From Candidatus Paceibacterota bacterium (lineage in GTDB: Bacteria; Patescibacteriota; Minisyncoccia; Phycocordibacterales; CAINVO01): a stretch of DNA of 8,674 nucleotides. Of this stretch, positions 1 through 5,752 are shown one piece after another (the stretch's first letter is position 1; each line of letters opens with the position of its first letter). Both the position numbers and the translations under genes were made by a program. The stretch is taken from assembly GCA_028714275.1 (NCBI GenBank), contig JAQTMP010000035.1, forward strand, positions 1 to 8,674. The letters are read 5' to 3'. The notes beneath the pieces were generated by a model. The model did no database searches, was not told where the DNA came from, and saw only the letters and a program-made list of their open reading frames with translations.

Positions 1-555
1 ATCCCACGCTTCAGTCAGTTTTTCTCGGATCTCAACGAAGCGCTGAGAGGTGGTGAAGTTGGTCACTTCGTAGACGGATTTTTCAGCCTTGTCCAAAAGC
101 TCATCGAGAGCCCCAGCTTCGTCAAAACCAATTTGGGAAATATAATCTCCAGCCTCAATCAGGCGTCTCATCAAATGCTTCTTTTGAACAATCTCGGCGT
201 AGTGCTTGATATTGGCAGAGGAAGGCACTATGTGGACGAGCTCAGCTAGATAGCTGGCTCCGCCGACACTTTCGAGCATATTTTTTTCTTCGAGACGAGC
301 TCTAACAGAAAGAATATCAATCGGATTGTTTTTTTGATGCAGCTCAAACATCGTCTCAAAAATTTTGCGATGTTTTTCTGCGTAAAAACTAGGACCGCTG
401 ATAAAATCCATGATTTCGTTGAGAGCATCAGGCCTAAGCATGATTGATCCCAGTACGGCTTTTTCAGAATCTAGGTGGTTTGGGGGAACCCGGAGCTGAG
501 TGGTCAAGGGGATATGGATTTTATTTGAATTAAGAGAGGAGTTTTTGGTTGCCAT
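1..555 (-). CDS. dnaB: Replicative DNA helicase DnaB, N-terminal part (cut by window edge)
   Basis: 185 codons are visible, from ATG at 555 to the window edge. DnaB is the hexameric ATP-driven helicase that unwinds DNA at the replication fork and binds primase through its N-terminal domain. Residues about 23-125 match the DnaB N-terminal helical domain: PPNHLDSEKAVLGSIML (residues 24-40), then FYAEKHRKIFETMFELH and PIDILSVRARLEE, followed by GGASYLAELV and PSSANIKHYAEIV. Residues 126-185 form the helical linker (RRLIEAGDYISQIGF, LDKAEKSVYEVT). The RecA-like ATPase domain, with Walker A and B motifs, would lie beyond position 1 and cannot be judged. The start is the first ATG and is followed by the short charged leader normal for the family. 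cysS lies upstream on the same strand, 96 nt away, with a terminator-like hairpin and a separate promoter between them. Family assignment is secure; completeness is unknown. Confidence 0.95.
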   Translation of the reverse strand, partial: MATKNSSLNSNKIHIPLTTQLRVPPNHLDSEKAVLGSIMLRPDALNEIMDFISGPSFYAEKHRKIFETMFELHQKNNPIDILSVRARLEEKNMLESVGGASYLAELVHIVPSSANIKHYAEIVQKKHLMRRLIEAGDYISQIGFDEAGALDELLDKAEKSVYEVTNFTTSQRFVEIREKLTEAWD

Positions 556-561
556 GAGCCA

Positions 562-590
562 ATTCTAGCACATGAAAAAATCTTCAACAA
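562..590 (-). promoter_or_regulatory. Putative promoter for dnaB, nearly leaderless
   Basis: On the minus strand TTGTTG (585-590), a 17-nt spacer, and an extended -10 TGCTAGAAT (562-570; core TAGAAT 562-567). The -10 ends 6 nt before the dnaB ATG, so transcription would begin at or next to the start codon. The -35 matches consensus in only three positions. Confidence 0.45.
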
Positions 591-595
591 AAGAT

Positions 596-622
596 AAAAA
601 AGTACAAGCCTGTGGGCAGGCT
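596..622 (-). terminator. Terminator-like hairpin downstream of cysS
   Basis: Minus-strand AGCCTG-CCCA-CAGGCT (607-622) is a perfect 6-bp stem. After TGTAC comes a T6 run (596-601). It lies about 30 nt past the cysS stop and before the dnaB promoter. The stem is short and the gap to the T run makes termination uncertain. A second weak stem (AGCCT/AGGCT) lies between it and the cysS stop. Confidence 0.5.
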
Positions 623-651
623 GGGGATAAGTCTTAGCCTCAAATCAAGGC

Positions 652-2046
652 TTATTTTGAGATTTTCTTGACGTGTGCGCCAGCTGGGGTGTCATCCAAG
701 GAATATCCTTTGCTTACTATTTCGTCACGGATTTTATCAGCCCTGGTAAAATCTTTTTCATTTCGGGCTTGTTCGCGTTGATGGATAAGATCCTTGATCT
801 CTGGAGGCAGATTTTCCTGAATCAATCTTTGGGTTTGTTCATACAGGGCCGAGGCGCGCACCAAGTCCAACCCAAGGATAGTGTCGAAAGAAAAAACTGC
901 GGCCTTTTTCTCAGCATTTGAAAGTTTATCGTCTTTTAAAATTTCCCAAACTAAAGCGATGGCCTGAGCAGTATTGAGATCATCACCGATAGCCTGCTCA
1001 AAGCGTTTTTTGTAATCGTCGCTCACTTTTTTGTCTTTTATTTCTTCTTTATCCAAACGGGAAAGGATAGCTACCAGTCGATCGAGAGCCGACGCTGAGG
1101 CCTGCAAGGATTCTAAGGTAAAATTGACCAAGGTCCGGTAATGTGAAGTCAAAAGCCAGTAGCGATAGGCGAGGGGAGGAATATTGTGAGCGATAATTTC
1201 ATCCAAGGTGATTTCATTTTTTAATGATTTAGAAAGCTTGGTGTCGTTGATCGTAATAAAATTGTTGTGCAGCCAATAATGCACAAAAGTTTTCTCAGTG
1301 GCACTTTCGGATTGGGCTATTTCGTTTGTGTGATGGGGAAAAATAAGATCCACTCCGCCGGTATGAATATCAATTGTTGGACCTAGGGCTTTGGTAGACA
1401 TAGCTGAGCATTCTATGTGCCAGCCAGGTCGCCCGGCCCCAAAGGGCGTGTCCCAGTAAACCTGTCCGTCAGCCTCGGTGGTAAATTTCCACAGGGCAAA
1501 ATCCCTGGCATTTTCTTTGTCGTATTCGTCGTCCAATCGACTATGGCTATCACACATCTGATCCGTCATGTTCAACCCGGCAAGAGCGCCATAATCCTTG
1601 GATTTTTTGATAGAAAAATAAACCCCATCATTTCCAATATAGGCCACCCCTTTTTGAATCAAAGTATCTATCATGTCTATCATGTCGGCAATATGCTCCG
1701 TAGCCCTAGGAAGCTGCTTGGGGGTCAAGATATTCATTTTATGGATATCTTCAAGAAAAAATTCACTGTATTTTTTGGTTAACTCTGGCAGAGAGAGACC
1801 CTCAGCCTGGCTCCGGCGAATAGTCTTGTCGTCAACATCAGTAATATTCATGACCTGGTTGACCTTGTAGCCGGCGTATTCCATGGTGCGACGGAGAATG
1901 TCATCCATCACGAAAGCTCGCAGGTTTCCGATGTGCACCTTGGCATAGACGGTTGGGCCACAGTGATACATGGTCACTTCGCCTGGTTTGATAGGCACAA
2001 AAAGTTCCTTTTTTCCGCTTAGGGTATTGTGGAGGTAGATTTCCAT
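652..2046 (-). CDS. cysS: Cysteinyl-tRNA synthetase
   Basis: 464 aa, the usual length for a monomeric class I CysRS, which charges tRNA-Cys in the cytoplasm. The signature residues are in register with the E. coli enzyme with an offset of 1-4: zinc ligands C29 (MYHCGPTVY), C213 (WHIECSAMS), H238 and E242 (FPHHTNEIAQ); the HIGH-type motif reads HIGN (38-41), as in many bacteria; the KMSKS loop reads KLSKS (270-274). The C-terminal anticodon-binding helical region ends with QREQARNEKDFTRADKIRDE near 423-442, typical of CysRS. The frame is open 37 codons further upstream to an ATG at 2157, but MEIYLHNTLSGKKE at 2046 is the family start. The longer form would overlap the divergent protease gene, and a good promoter ends just upstream of 2046. 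No Shine-Dalgarno is visible. Confidence 0.97.
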   Translation of the reverse strand: MEIYLHNTLSGKKELFVPIKPGEVTMYHCGPTVYAKVHIGNLRAFVMDDILRRTMEYAGYKVNQVMNITDVDDKTIRRSQAEGLSLPELTKKYSEFFLEDIHKMNILTPKQLPRATEHIADMIDMIDTLIQKGVAYIGNDGVYFSIKKSKDYGALAGLNMTDQMCDSHSRLDDEYDKENARDFALWKFTTEADGQVYWDTPFGAGRPGWHIECSAMSTKALGPTIDIHTGGVDLIFPHHTNEIAQSESATEKTFVHYWLHNNFITINDTKLSKSLKNEITLDEIIAHNIPPLAYRYWLLTSHYRTLVNFTLESLQASASALDRLVAILSRLDKEEIKDKKVSDDYKKRFEQAIGDDLNTAQAIALVWEILKDDKLSNAEKKAAVFSFDTILGLDLVRASALYEQTQRLIQENLPPEIKDLIHQREQARNEKDFTRADKIRDEIVSKGYSLDDTPAGAHVKKISK

Positions 2047-2066
2047 AAAAGCTAAAGAATATTCAA

Positions 2067-2095
2067 AGTATATCCCAGTTTGACCCGCGAGTAAA
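2067..2095 (-). promoter_or_regulatory. Putative cysS promoter
   Basis: Minus-strand TTTACT (2090-2095), 17-nt spacer, TATACT (2067-2072). The -10 matches consensus in 5 of 6 positions and the -35 in 4 of 6. The predicted transcript starts about 14 nt before the ATG at 2046, which supports that start over the upstream ATG at 2157. Confidence 0.55.
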
Positions 2096-2108
2096 TTTTT
2101 GAGAGAAT
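2080..2108 (+). promoter_or_regulatory. Putative promoter for the S41 protease gene
   Basis: TTGACC (2080-2085), 17-nt spacer, GAGAAT (2103-2108), 9 nt before the ATG at 2118. It overlaps the cysS promoter on the other strand, so the two divergent genes could compete for polymerase. The -10 is only 4 of 6. Confidence 0.35.
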
Positions 2109-2117
2109 GAGTGGCAA

Positions 2118-3419
2118 ATGGATTTACTTCCTTCACAAACCTCATCTCATGACTCATCGCAGACTCGTCGCTCTTTTATTATCAATTGGGTTACGGCCAT
2201 TATTATTCTTGGCATTATCATTCTTATTTCTTTTGAGGTAGGGATAAATATTGGTAAAAAGCAGGCCATAGCTCAGACTACAGCTGCCGATGTTATTAAT
2301 AAAACAGAAGGTGAGTCTACCAATGTCGATTTTGCTCCATTTTGGAAGGCTTGGAGCATCTTGGATGAAAAATATGTGGCTACAAAACACAGTACCTCTA
2401 CTGTCGCTGTGGCCACTACTACTGACCAGGATCGGGTCTACGGCGCTATCAAAGGTATGGTGGCAGCCTTGAATGATCCCTACACGGTTTTCTTTCCACC
2501 AGAGGAATCCCAGATTTTTGAAAGTGAAATTAGCGGCAATTTCGAAGGGGTAGGCATGGAGGTTGGGCAAAAGGATGGTGTCCTCACCGTCATTGCCGCT
2601 CTCAAGAACACTCCGGCTGAACGAGCAGGGATCAAGTCTGGTGATAAAATTTTGAAAATTGATGATACGGTCACTACAGATATGAGCATCGACGCCGCAG
2701 TCAAAATGATTCGGGGTAAAAAAGGCACTGCGGTGACCTTTACTTTGTTGCGGGATGGGACAAAAGATCCAATCGTGATCAAGGTGGTACGCGATACTAT
2801 TGATATTCCAACGATTGACACCGATCGCATCGGTACGGATATTTTTGTGATTCATGTTTATAGTTTTTCGGCTGACGCTCCTGATCTTTTCCGCAATGCT
2901 CTACGCCAATTTATTTTGTCGGGGGCTGACAAGCTTATTATTGATCTTCGAGGCAACCCTGGCGGCTATCTTGATGCGGCGGTGGACATGTCTAGCTGGT
3001 TTTTGCCATCAGGTAAAGTCATTGTCCGTGAGGACTACGGTGGAAAGGGTGGTCAGACCGAAGATGTTGTTCGCAGCAAGGGCTACAATATTTTCAATGA
3101 CAACCTCAAAGCCGTAATCTTGATTGATGGGGGATCGGCCTCAGCCTCTGAAATCATGGCCGGAGCGCTCCACGAATACGGCATTGTTAAGCTAGTCGGG
3201 ACACAATCTTTTGGCAAAGGTTCTGTGCAGGAGCTCATACCTCTGACTTCCGATACCAACCTCAAGGTGACTGTCGCTCGTTGGCTGACTCCAAACGGCT
3301 TCTCTATTTCAGCTCAAGGCCTGACCCCAGACTATGTAGTGCCTATTCCAGATGGTTTGGTTGTCACCAAGGACAATGACCCCCAGCTCCAAAAAGCGGT
3401 AGAGATTTTGAGACAATAG
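2118..3419 (+). CDS. S41 family C-terminal processing protease, membrane-anchored (CtpA/Prc type)
   Basis: 433 aa. These serine proteases cleave proteins near their C-termini outside the cytoplasmic membrane. A cytoplasmic Ser/Thr-rich tail (1-18) precedes one hydrophobic helix (about 20-39), then a Thr-rich stretch and the CtpA N-terminal helical region (FWKAWSILDEKYV about 75-87; LNDPYTVFFPPEE 118-130). A PDZ domain follows at about 140-213 (GVGMEVG, then TPAERAGIKSGDKILKIDD). The S41 catalytic core contains LIIDLRGNPGGYLD (273-286). The nucleophile is S342 in GGSASASEIMAGAL, the general base is K367 in SFGKGSVQ (25 residues later, the same spacing as S430/K455 in E. coli Prc), and Q371 matches the assisting glutamine. 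All catalytic residues are present, so the enzyme should be active. The ATG at 2118 is the only good start in front of the membrane helix. No terminator is seen before the rplI promoter. Confidence 0.95.
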   Translation: MDLLPSQTSSHDSSQTRRSFIINWVTAIIILGIIILISFEVGINIGKKQAIAQTTAADVINKTEGESTNVDFAPFWKAWSILDEKYVATKHSTSTVAVATTTDQDRVYGAIKGMVAALNDPYTVFFPPEESQIFESEISGNFEGVGMEVGQKDGVLTVIAALKNTPAERAGIKSGDKILKIDDTVTTDMSIDAAVKMIRGKKGTAVTFTLLRDGTKDPIVIKVVRDTIDIPTIDTDRIGTDIFVIHVYSFSADAPDLFRNALRQFILSGADKLIIDLRGNPGGYLDAAVDMSSWFLPSGKVIVREDYGGKGGQTEDVVRSKGYNIFNDNLKAVILIDGGSASASEIMAGALHEYGIVKLVGTQSFGKGSVQELIPLTSDTNLKVTVARWLTPNGFSISAQGLTPDYVVPIPDGLVVTKDNDPQLQKAVEILRQ

Positions 3420-3444
3420 CCAAAGATTCAAAACCCATTAATGC

Positions 3445-3473
3445 TTGCCTCAAAGCCAATTCTGCGCTATAAA
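3445..3473 (+). promoter_or_regulatory. Putative rplI promoter and leader
   Basis: TTGCCT (3445-3450), 17-nt spacer, TATAAA (3468-3473, 5 of 6). Predicted start is near 3480, giving a leader of about 59 nt before rplI. The leader contains a small hairpin GCAAT-7 nt-ATTGC (3483-3499) and no Shine-Dalgarno sequence. Confidence 0.5.
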
Positions 3474-3538
3474 TAGGGCTCAGCAATTTCAGTCATTGCG
3501 TATTAACTAATAATAAAGACCTTCTAAATAATAATCCT

Positions 3539-3982
3539 ATGAAAGTTATTCTTCTTAAAGACGTGGCTAAGCTTGGTAAAAAATACGATATTAAAAATGT
3601 GGCCGATGGTCACGCTCTCAACATGCTTATTCCTCAGGGTCAGGTAGAGGTAGCTACCCCTACTAGCCTTAAAAAGGTAGAGTTGCTCCGAGCCCAGATG
3701 GCTGAGGATCTCAAAGTCCAGGAGGATCTTCTAATCAAAAATCTTAAGGATATCCAGGGTGCACGCATTGTCGTATCGGAAAATGCCAATGAAAAAGGCC
3801 ATCTTTTTGCCGGTATTCACAAAGAAGAACTCATCAAAGCTATCAAGGAAGAAACCCGCCTGGATATTATTCCCGATTTTATTGTGCTTGATAAGCCAAT
3901 CAAAACAGTAGGGGAGCACACTATCGAAATCCAGGTCAGAGACAAGAAAGCGGAATTTACACTCGTTGTAGAAGCAAAGTAG
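3539..3982 (+). CDS. rplI: Large-subunit ribosomal protein bL9
   Basis: 147 aa, close to the usual ~148. bL9 binds 23S rRNA near the L1 stalk base and reaches toward the neighbouring ribosome. The N-terminal RNA-binding domain is clear: MKVILLKDVAKLGKKYDIKN, then VADGHALNMLIPQGQVEVAT (21-40; usual bacterial form NYLIPKGLA). A long connecting helix (about 43-75) leads to the C-terminal domain with GHLFAGIHKEELIKAI and TVGEHTIEIQV. It stands alone here and not in the common rpsF-ssb-rpsR-rplI order, although dnaB, a frequent neighbour, is a few kb away on the other strand. Its stop codon TAG (3980-3982) is the first triplet of the palindrome shared with rpmA, and a second in-frame TAG follows at once. 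Confidence 0.96.
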   Translation: MKVILLKDVAKLGKKYDIKNVADGHALNMLIPQGQVEVATPTSLKKVELLRAQMAEDLKVQEDLLIKNLKDIQGARIVVSENANEKGHLFAGIHKEELIKAIKEETRLDIIPDFIVLDKPIKTVGEHTIEIQVRDKKAEFTLVVEAK

Positions 3983-4095
3983 TAGAAATTAAAAAGACTC
4001 TTGACGGAACCTTGCGCAGGCCGACGGGCCGAGCAGAGCAAAATCTCAGCAGAGATTTATGTGTGTTCCGGAAAGAGTCTTTTTAATTTCTACTA
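3980..4095. terminator. Large palindromic bidirectional terminator between rplI and rpmA
   Basis: Two 23-nt arms, 3980-4002 and 4073-4095, are perfect reverse complements. Each arm contains a stop codon: the left begins with the rplI TAG, the right (minus strand) with the rpmA TAG, each followed by a second in-frame TAG. Each arm carries A5 before GACTC on the way up and T5 after GAGTC on the way down, so the stem can terminate transcription from both sides. A further CGGAAC/GTTCCG pairing extends the stem past two mismatches. The 70-nt interior holds GGCC-GACG-GGCC (4019-4030) and AAATCTC-AGCA-GAGATTT (4041-4058). The inner structure is more elaborate than termination alone needs. Confidence 0.85.
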
Positions 4096-4365
4096 GATTA
4101 CATTTACAATTTTCCGAGTAGAAATTGTGTTGTCTACGTTTGTTTTTCGTTTGTTCTTAAATTCTACTTTACCTGCCTTGAGAGCAAAAATAGTGTGATC
4201 GCGTCCAAGGCCAGTATTTTTACCTGGGAGGACTCGGGTACCACGCTGACGGACAATCACTGATCCAGCCTGAGCTGTTTCTCCATGATAGAGCTTGACT
4301 CCGAGGAATTTTGGCTTTGAATCTGTAAGGTTTTTAGCGGAACCACCGGCTTTTTTTGTTGCCAT
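4093..4365 (-). CDS. rpmA: Large-subunit ribosomal protein bL27
   Basis: 90 aa. bL27 sits next to the peptidyl transferase centre, where its flexible N-terminus contacts the P-site tRNA. The start MATKKAGGSAKN matches the conserved N-terminal tail, with no cleavable extension of the kind found in Firmicutes. The body has the diagnostic SVIVRQRGTRVLPGKNTGLGRDHTIFAL (36-63), then GKVEF (66-70). A family partner, rplU, usually sits next to rpmA but is not seen here. The upstream minus-strand sequence has TATAAA only 5 nt before the ATG and no Shine-Dalgarno sequence. The stop codon lies at the outer edge of the palindrome shared with rplI. Confidence 0.97.
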   Translation of the reverse strand: MATKKAGGSAKNLTDSKPKFLGVKLYHGETAQAGSVIVRQRGTRVLPGKNTGLGRDHTIFALKAGKVEFKNKRKTNVDNTISTRKIVNVI

Positions 4366-4370
4366 TTCTT

Positions 4371-4376
4371 TTTATA
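4371..4376 (-). promoter_or_regulatory. -10-like element next to the rpmA start
   Basis: Minus-strand TATAAA, 5 nt before the rpmA ATG, inside an AT-rich stretch. No convincing -35 lies at the right distance, the best being TTAGAT about 20 nt upstream. If used, the mRNA would be leaderless. Confidence 0.25.
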
Positions 4377-4428
4377 AATAATTAAGAGTTTTTTAAATCT
4401 AATTCGTTTTTACTTTATCCCCGTGGAC

Positions 4429-4434
4429 TAGAAT
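4429..4434 (+). promoter_or_regulatory. -10-like element next to the 136-aa gene start
   Basis: TAGAAT (5 of 6 to TATAAT) ends exactly 7 nt before the ATG at 4442, placing the predicted transcription start on the start codon. The same hexamer precedes dnaB at nearly the same distance. No good -35 is present. Confidence 0.3.
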
Positions 4435-4441
4435 AAGTTCC

Positions 4442-4852
4442 ATGAGTATAGCCCAACAGTCGCAAAAAATCAATAGTTTGCCTAAAAGGCCTTGGGTAAG
4501 CATTTTAGGCTCGTGGGTCTGTATTTTCTGGATTTTTTGGTTACTTTCAGCTAGCGCAGAGTTTGTAGTCCTGTCATGGGAGAGTGGGGGATGGGATAAA
4601 ATAAGCAGTCACATCATGGCTTCAGACTATTTAGCGGTGCTTGAATATCCTTCGATAAATAATCCCGATAAACCCCTAGGGGCTCCCGTCGTGGCCAGCA
4701 AAACAGGTAAAACCTATCGTTTACCCTGGTGTGGGGTAAGAAAAGCTTCAACAAAAGGCAAAAGTGACTCCACAAATAGCCAGGTTTTGGTTTTTTCTTC
4801 ATCAGAAGAAGCTGAAAAAGCCGGCTATCGACCATCAAAAAATTGCTACTGA
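4442..4852 (+). CDS. Single-helix membrane protein with Ada-like zinc-binding C-terminal module
   Basis: 136 aa, no named gene recognised. A short polar N-terminus (1-17) precedes a very hydrophobic, Trp-rich helix (about 18-43), so the protein is probably anchored with its C-terminus outside the cell. Residues 82-135 read VASKTGKTYRLPWCGV ... VFSSSEEAEKAGYRPSKNC, with cysteines at C97 and C135. This resembles the fold signature of the Ada-type metal-binding module (LPWC ... EEAEKAGYRPCxxC). Only two of the usual four cysteines remain, so metal binding is not assured; the two could instead form a disulfide outside the cell. Proteins of this shape are, to my knowledge, common in Patescibacteria and of unknown function. 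The gene stands alone between rpmA (divergent) and the lysozyme-like gene, and ends in TGA. It is expected to be envelope-related, but the role is not known. Confidence 0.8.
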   Translation: MSIAQQSQKINSLPKRPWVSILGSWVCIFWIFWLLSASAEFVVLSWESGGWDKISSHIMASDYLAVLEYPSINNPDKPLGAPVVASKTGKTYRLPWCGVRKASTKGKSDSTNSQVLVFSSSEEAEKAGYRPSKNCY

Positions 4853-4955
4853 ATTTTGATTAAAAACCATACAATATTGTCCTACTTTTGTAAAGGTATT
4901 GATGCAACTAAAACCTATATTTTTAGCCATATTTTATCACAAATTTAGAGCATTT

Positions 4956-4964
4956 TTATCCACA
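4956..4964 (+). promoter_or_regulatory. Exact DnaA-box 9-mer
   Basis: TTATCCACA, the high-affinity DnaA consensus, immediately upstream of a -35 box (TTGACT at 4970). A lone box is not an origin. Here it could be a DnaA-responsive operator or chance. Confidence 0.35.
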
Positions 4965-4969
4965 GCCGG

Positions 4970-4998
4970 TTGACTTTAGGTCCTTTTCTTGCTAGTAT
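4970..4998 (+). promoter_or_regulatory. Putative promoter of the lysozyme-like gene
   Basis: TTGACT (4970-4975, 5 of 6), 17-nt spacer, TAGTAT (4993-4998, 4 of 6). The predicted start is near 5005, so the leader to the coding region would be about 130-190 nt and would begin with the hairpin at 5007. Confidence 0.5.
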
Positions 4999-5006
4999 AT
5001 TGCCAT

Positions 5007-5034
5007 AACCACATTAGCTTGTGGTTTTTGTTTT
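5007..5034 (+). terminator. Hairpin with T-run at the start of the leader (terminator or attenuator)
   Basis: AACCACA-TTAGCT-TGTGGTT (5007-5026) is a perfect 7-bp stem, merging into TTTTTGTTTT. It has intrinsic-terminator form but sits only a few bases after the predicted transcription start. It may terminate the 136-aa gene's transcript from upstream, attenuate the lysozyme transcript, or simply cap its 5' end. Confidence 0.5.
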
Positions 5035-5063
5035 CCTCTCCTTTGGTCGGCGAGACTCGTCAC

Positions 5064-5156
5064 ATGATACTGACAGTGGCCATCAAAAGAGTTCCGAAAC
5101 AATTCCCGTGCAAGCGCATAATACTGCTGAGTGATGGACGTGCGCATTACCCATAA
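5064..5156 (+). CDS. Possible 30-aa leader peptide
   Basis: ATG at 5064 opens a 30-codon frame (MILTVAIKRVPKQF ... GRAHYP) ending in TAA at 5154-5156. That is exactly at the point where the lysozyme frame's signal-peptide sequence begins. It lies between the putative promoter and the lysozyme gene, so it could couple translation. It has no Shine-Dalgarno sequence and no recognisable domain, and short frames like this arise by chance. Treat as a weak candidate. Confidence 0.15.
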   Translation: MILTVAIKRVPKQFPCKRIILLSDGRAHYP

Positions 5157-5194
5157 GAAAAAGGCTTATTTTACCACTTACCATCGGTCTTGCT
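5134..5194 (+). pseudogene. Displaced signal-peptide start of the lysozyme-like gene
   Basis: The lysozyme frame is open upstream of its first ATG back to a TGA at 5132. From about 5156 it reads RKRLILPLTIGLAMFMASVV, a textbook signal peptide (basic start, hydrophobic core), but has no ATG, GTG or TTG. In another frame, ATG at 5134 gives MDVRITHKK and then runs into the A5 run at 5158-5162. If that run were A4, the frames join as MDVRITHKK-RLILPLTIGLAMF. An ATA start at 5153 is the other possibility. The simplest reading is a one-base insertion or sequencing error. Confidence 0.65.
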
Positions 5195-5752
5195 ATGTTT
5201 ATGGCCAGCGTCGTCACTGACCAGCAGGCCCAAACACAGGCAACGACCACTATATTTATCGCCCCATCGGCGATCAATCTCACCGCGGAAGCTACAACGA
5301 CCGCTACAACCACAAATTCAACTACAACTGCTACTACGGTGGCTACTTCATCAAAGGCCTTTCGCAATGATGAAACGGAATACGTTGCCAACAGTAAAGC
5401 GGTGGCTAGTCTGGTTAAAACTTATTTCAAGGATATACCCCTCATGACTGATATCGCTTATTGTGAGTCCCGCGATAGGCAATACACCCCTGATGGAGCT
5501 CTTTTCCGGGGTAAGGCTAACAACCAGGACGTAGGTGTCTTTCAGGTCAACGAGCACTATCATTTGAAGCGCTCTAGTGCCCTAGGAATAGATATTTCTA
5601 CCCTAGAAGGGAATCTTCGCTACGCTCGTCTACTCTACACAGAGCAGGGTTCGGATCCCTGGATCTCCTCGTCCTCTTGCTGGAAGAAATCCGAAGCCTA
5701 TAAACAATCAATCGGAGGCGACAAACTGGCCGTAAATACTGATAATAAATAA
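5195..5752 (+). CDS. Secreted lysozyme/transglycosylase-like protein
   Basis: The in-frame ATG at 5195 gives 185 aa, but this start falls inside the signal peptide; the real protein probably begins about 20 codons earlier (see 5134-5194). Layout in the 185-aa numbering: end of the signal peptide (1-7), a low-complexity Thr/Ala linker (about 16-52, with runs such as TTTATTTNSTTTATT), then a goose-type/SLT lysozyme-like domain (about 62-170). The catalytic glutamate is likely E91 in IAYCESRDRQY, followed by DVGVFQVNEHYH (112-123) and LEGNLRYARLLYTEQG (137-152), the arrangement of the transglycosylase SLT fold. C90 and C162 (SSSCW) may form a disulfide. It probably cuts the glycan strands of the cell's own or another bacterium's wall. 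Active-site residues look intact. A strong convergent terminator follows the stop. Confidence 0.85.
   Translation: MFMASVVTDQQAQTQATTTIFIAPSAINLTAEATTTATTTNSTTTATTVATSSKAFRNDETEYVANSKAVASLVKTYFKDIPLMTDIAYCESRDRQYTPDGALFRGKANNQDVGVFQVNEHYHLKRSSALGIDISTLEGNLRYARLLYTEQGSDPWISSSSCWKKSEAYKQSIGGDKLAVNTDNK

Larger units (their letters stand above)
4853..5133. other. Gene-poor regulatory stretch upstream of the lysozyme-like gene
   Basis: No convincing gene. The first 100 nt are AT-rich and have no clear terminator for the 136-aa gene. After that come, in order, an exact DnaA-box 9-mer (4956-4964), a sigma70-like promoter (4970-4998), a hairpin with T-run (5007-5034), and a 30-codon open frame (5064-5156) that ends where the lysozyme signal peptide begins. 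Confidence 0.6.

Noticed and set aside
2047..2157. 37-codon N-terminal extension of cysS to an ATG at 2157
   Set aside because: The family begins at MEIYLHNT; the extension overlaps the divergent protease gene and lies upstream of the likely cysS promoter.
2154..2855. 233-codon minus-strand open frame inside the protease gene
   Set aside because: Antisense to a clear S41 protease with intact catalytic residues; its own translation shows no domain.
4853..5063. Replication origin
   Set aside because: Only one exact DnaA box, no box cluster and no dnaA/dnaN neighbour; dnaB alone does not mark an origin.
5083..5391. 102-codon minus-strand frame rich in Val/Ala
   Set aside because: It is the antisense of the Thr/Ala repeat linker of the lysozyme-like gene, which automatically gives a Val-rich open frame.
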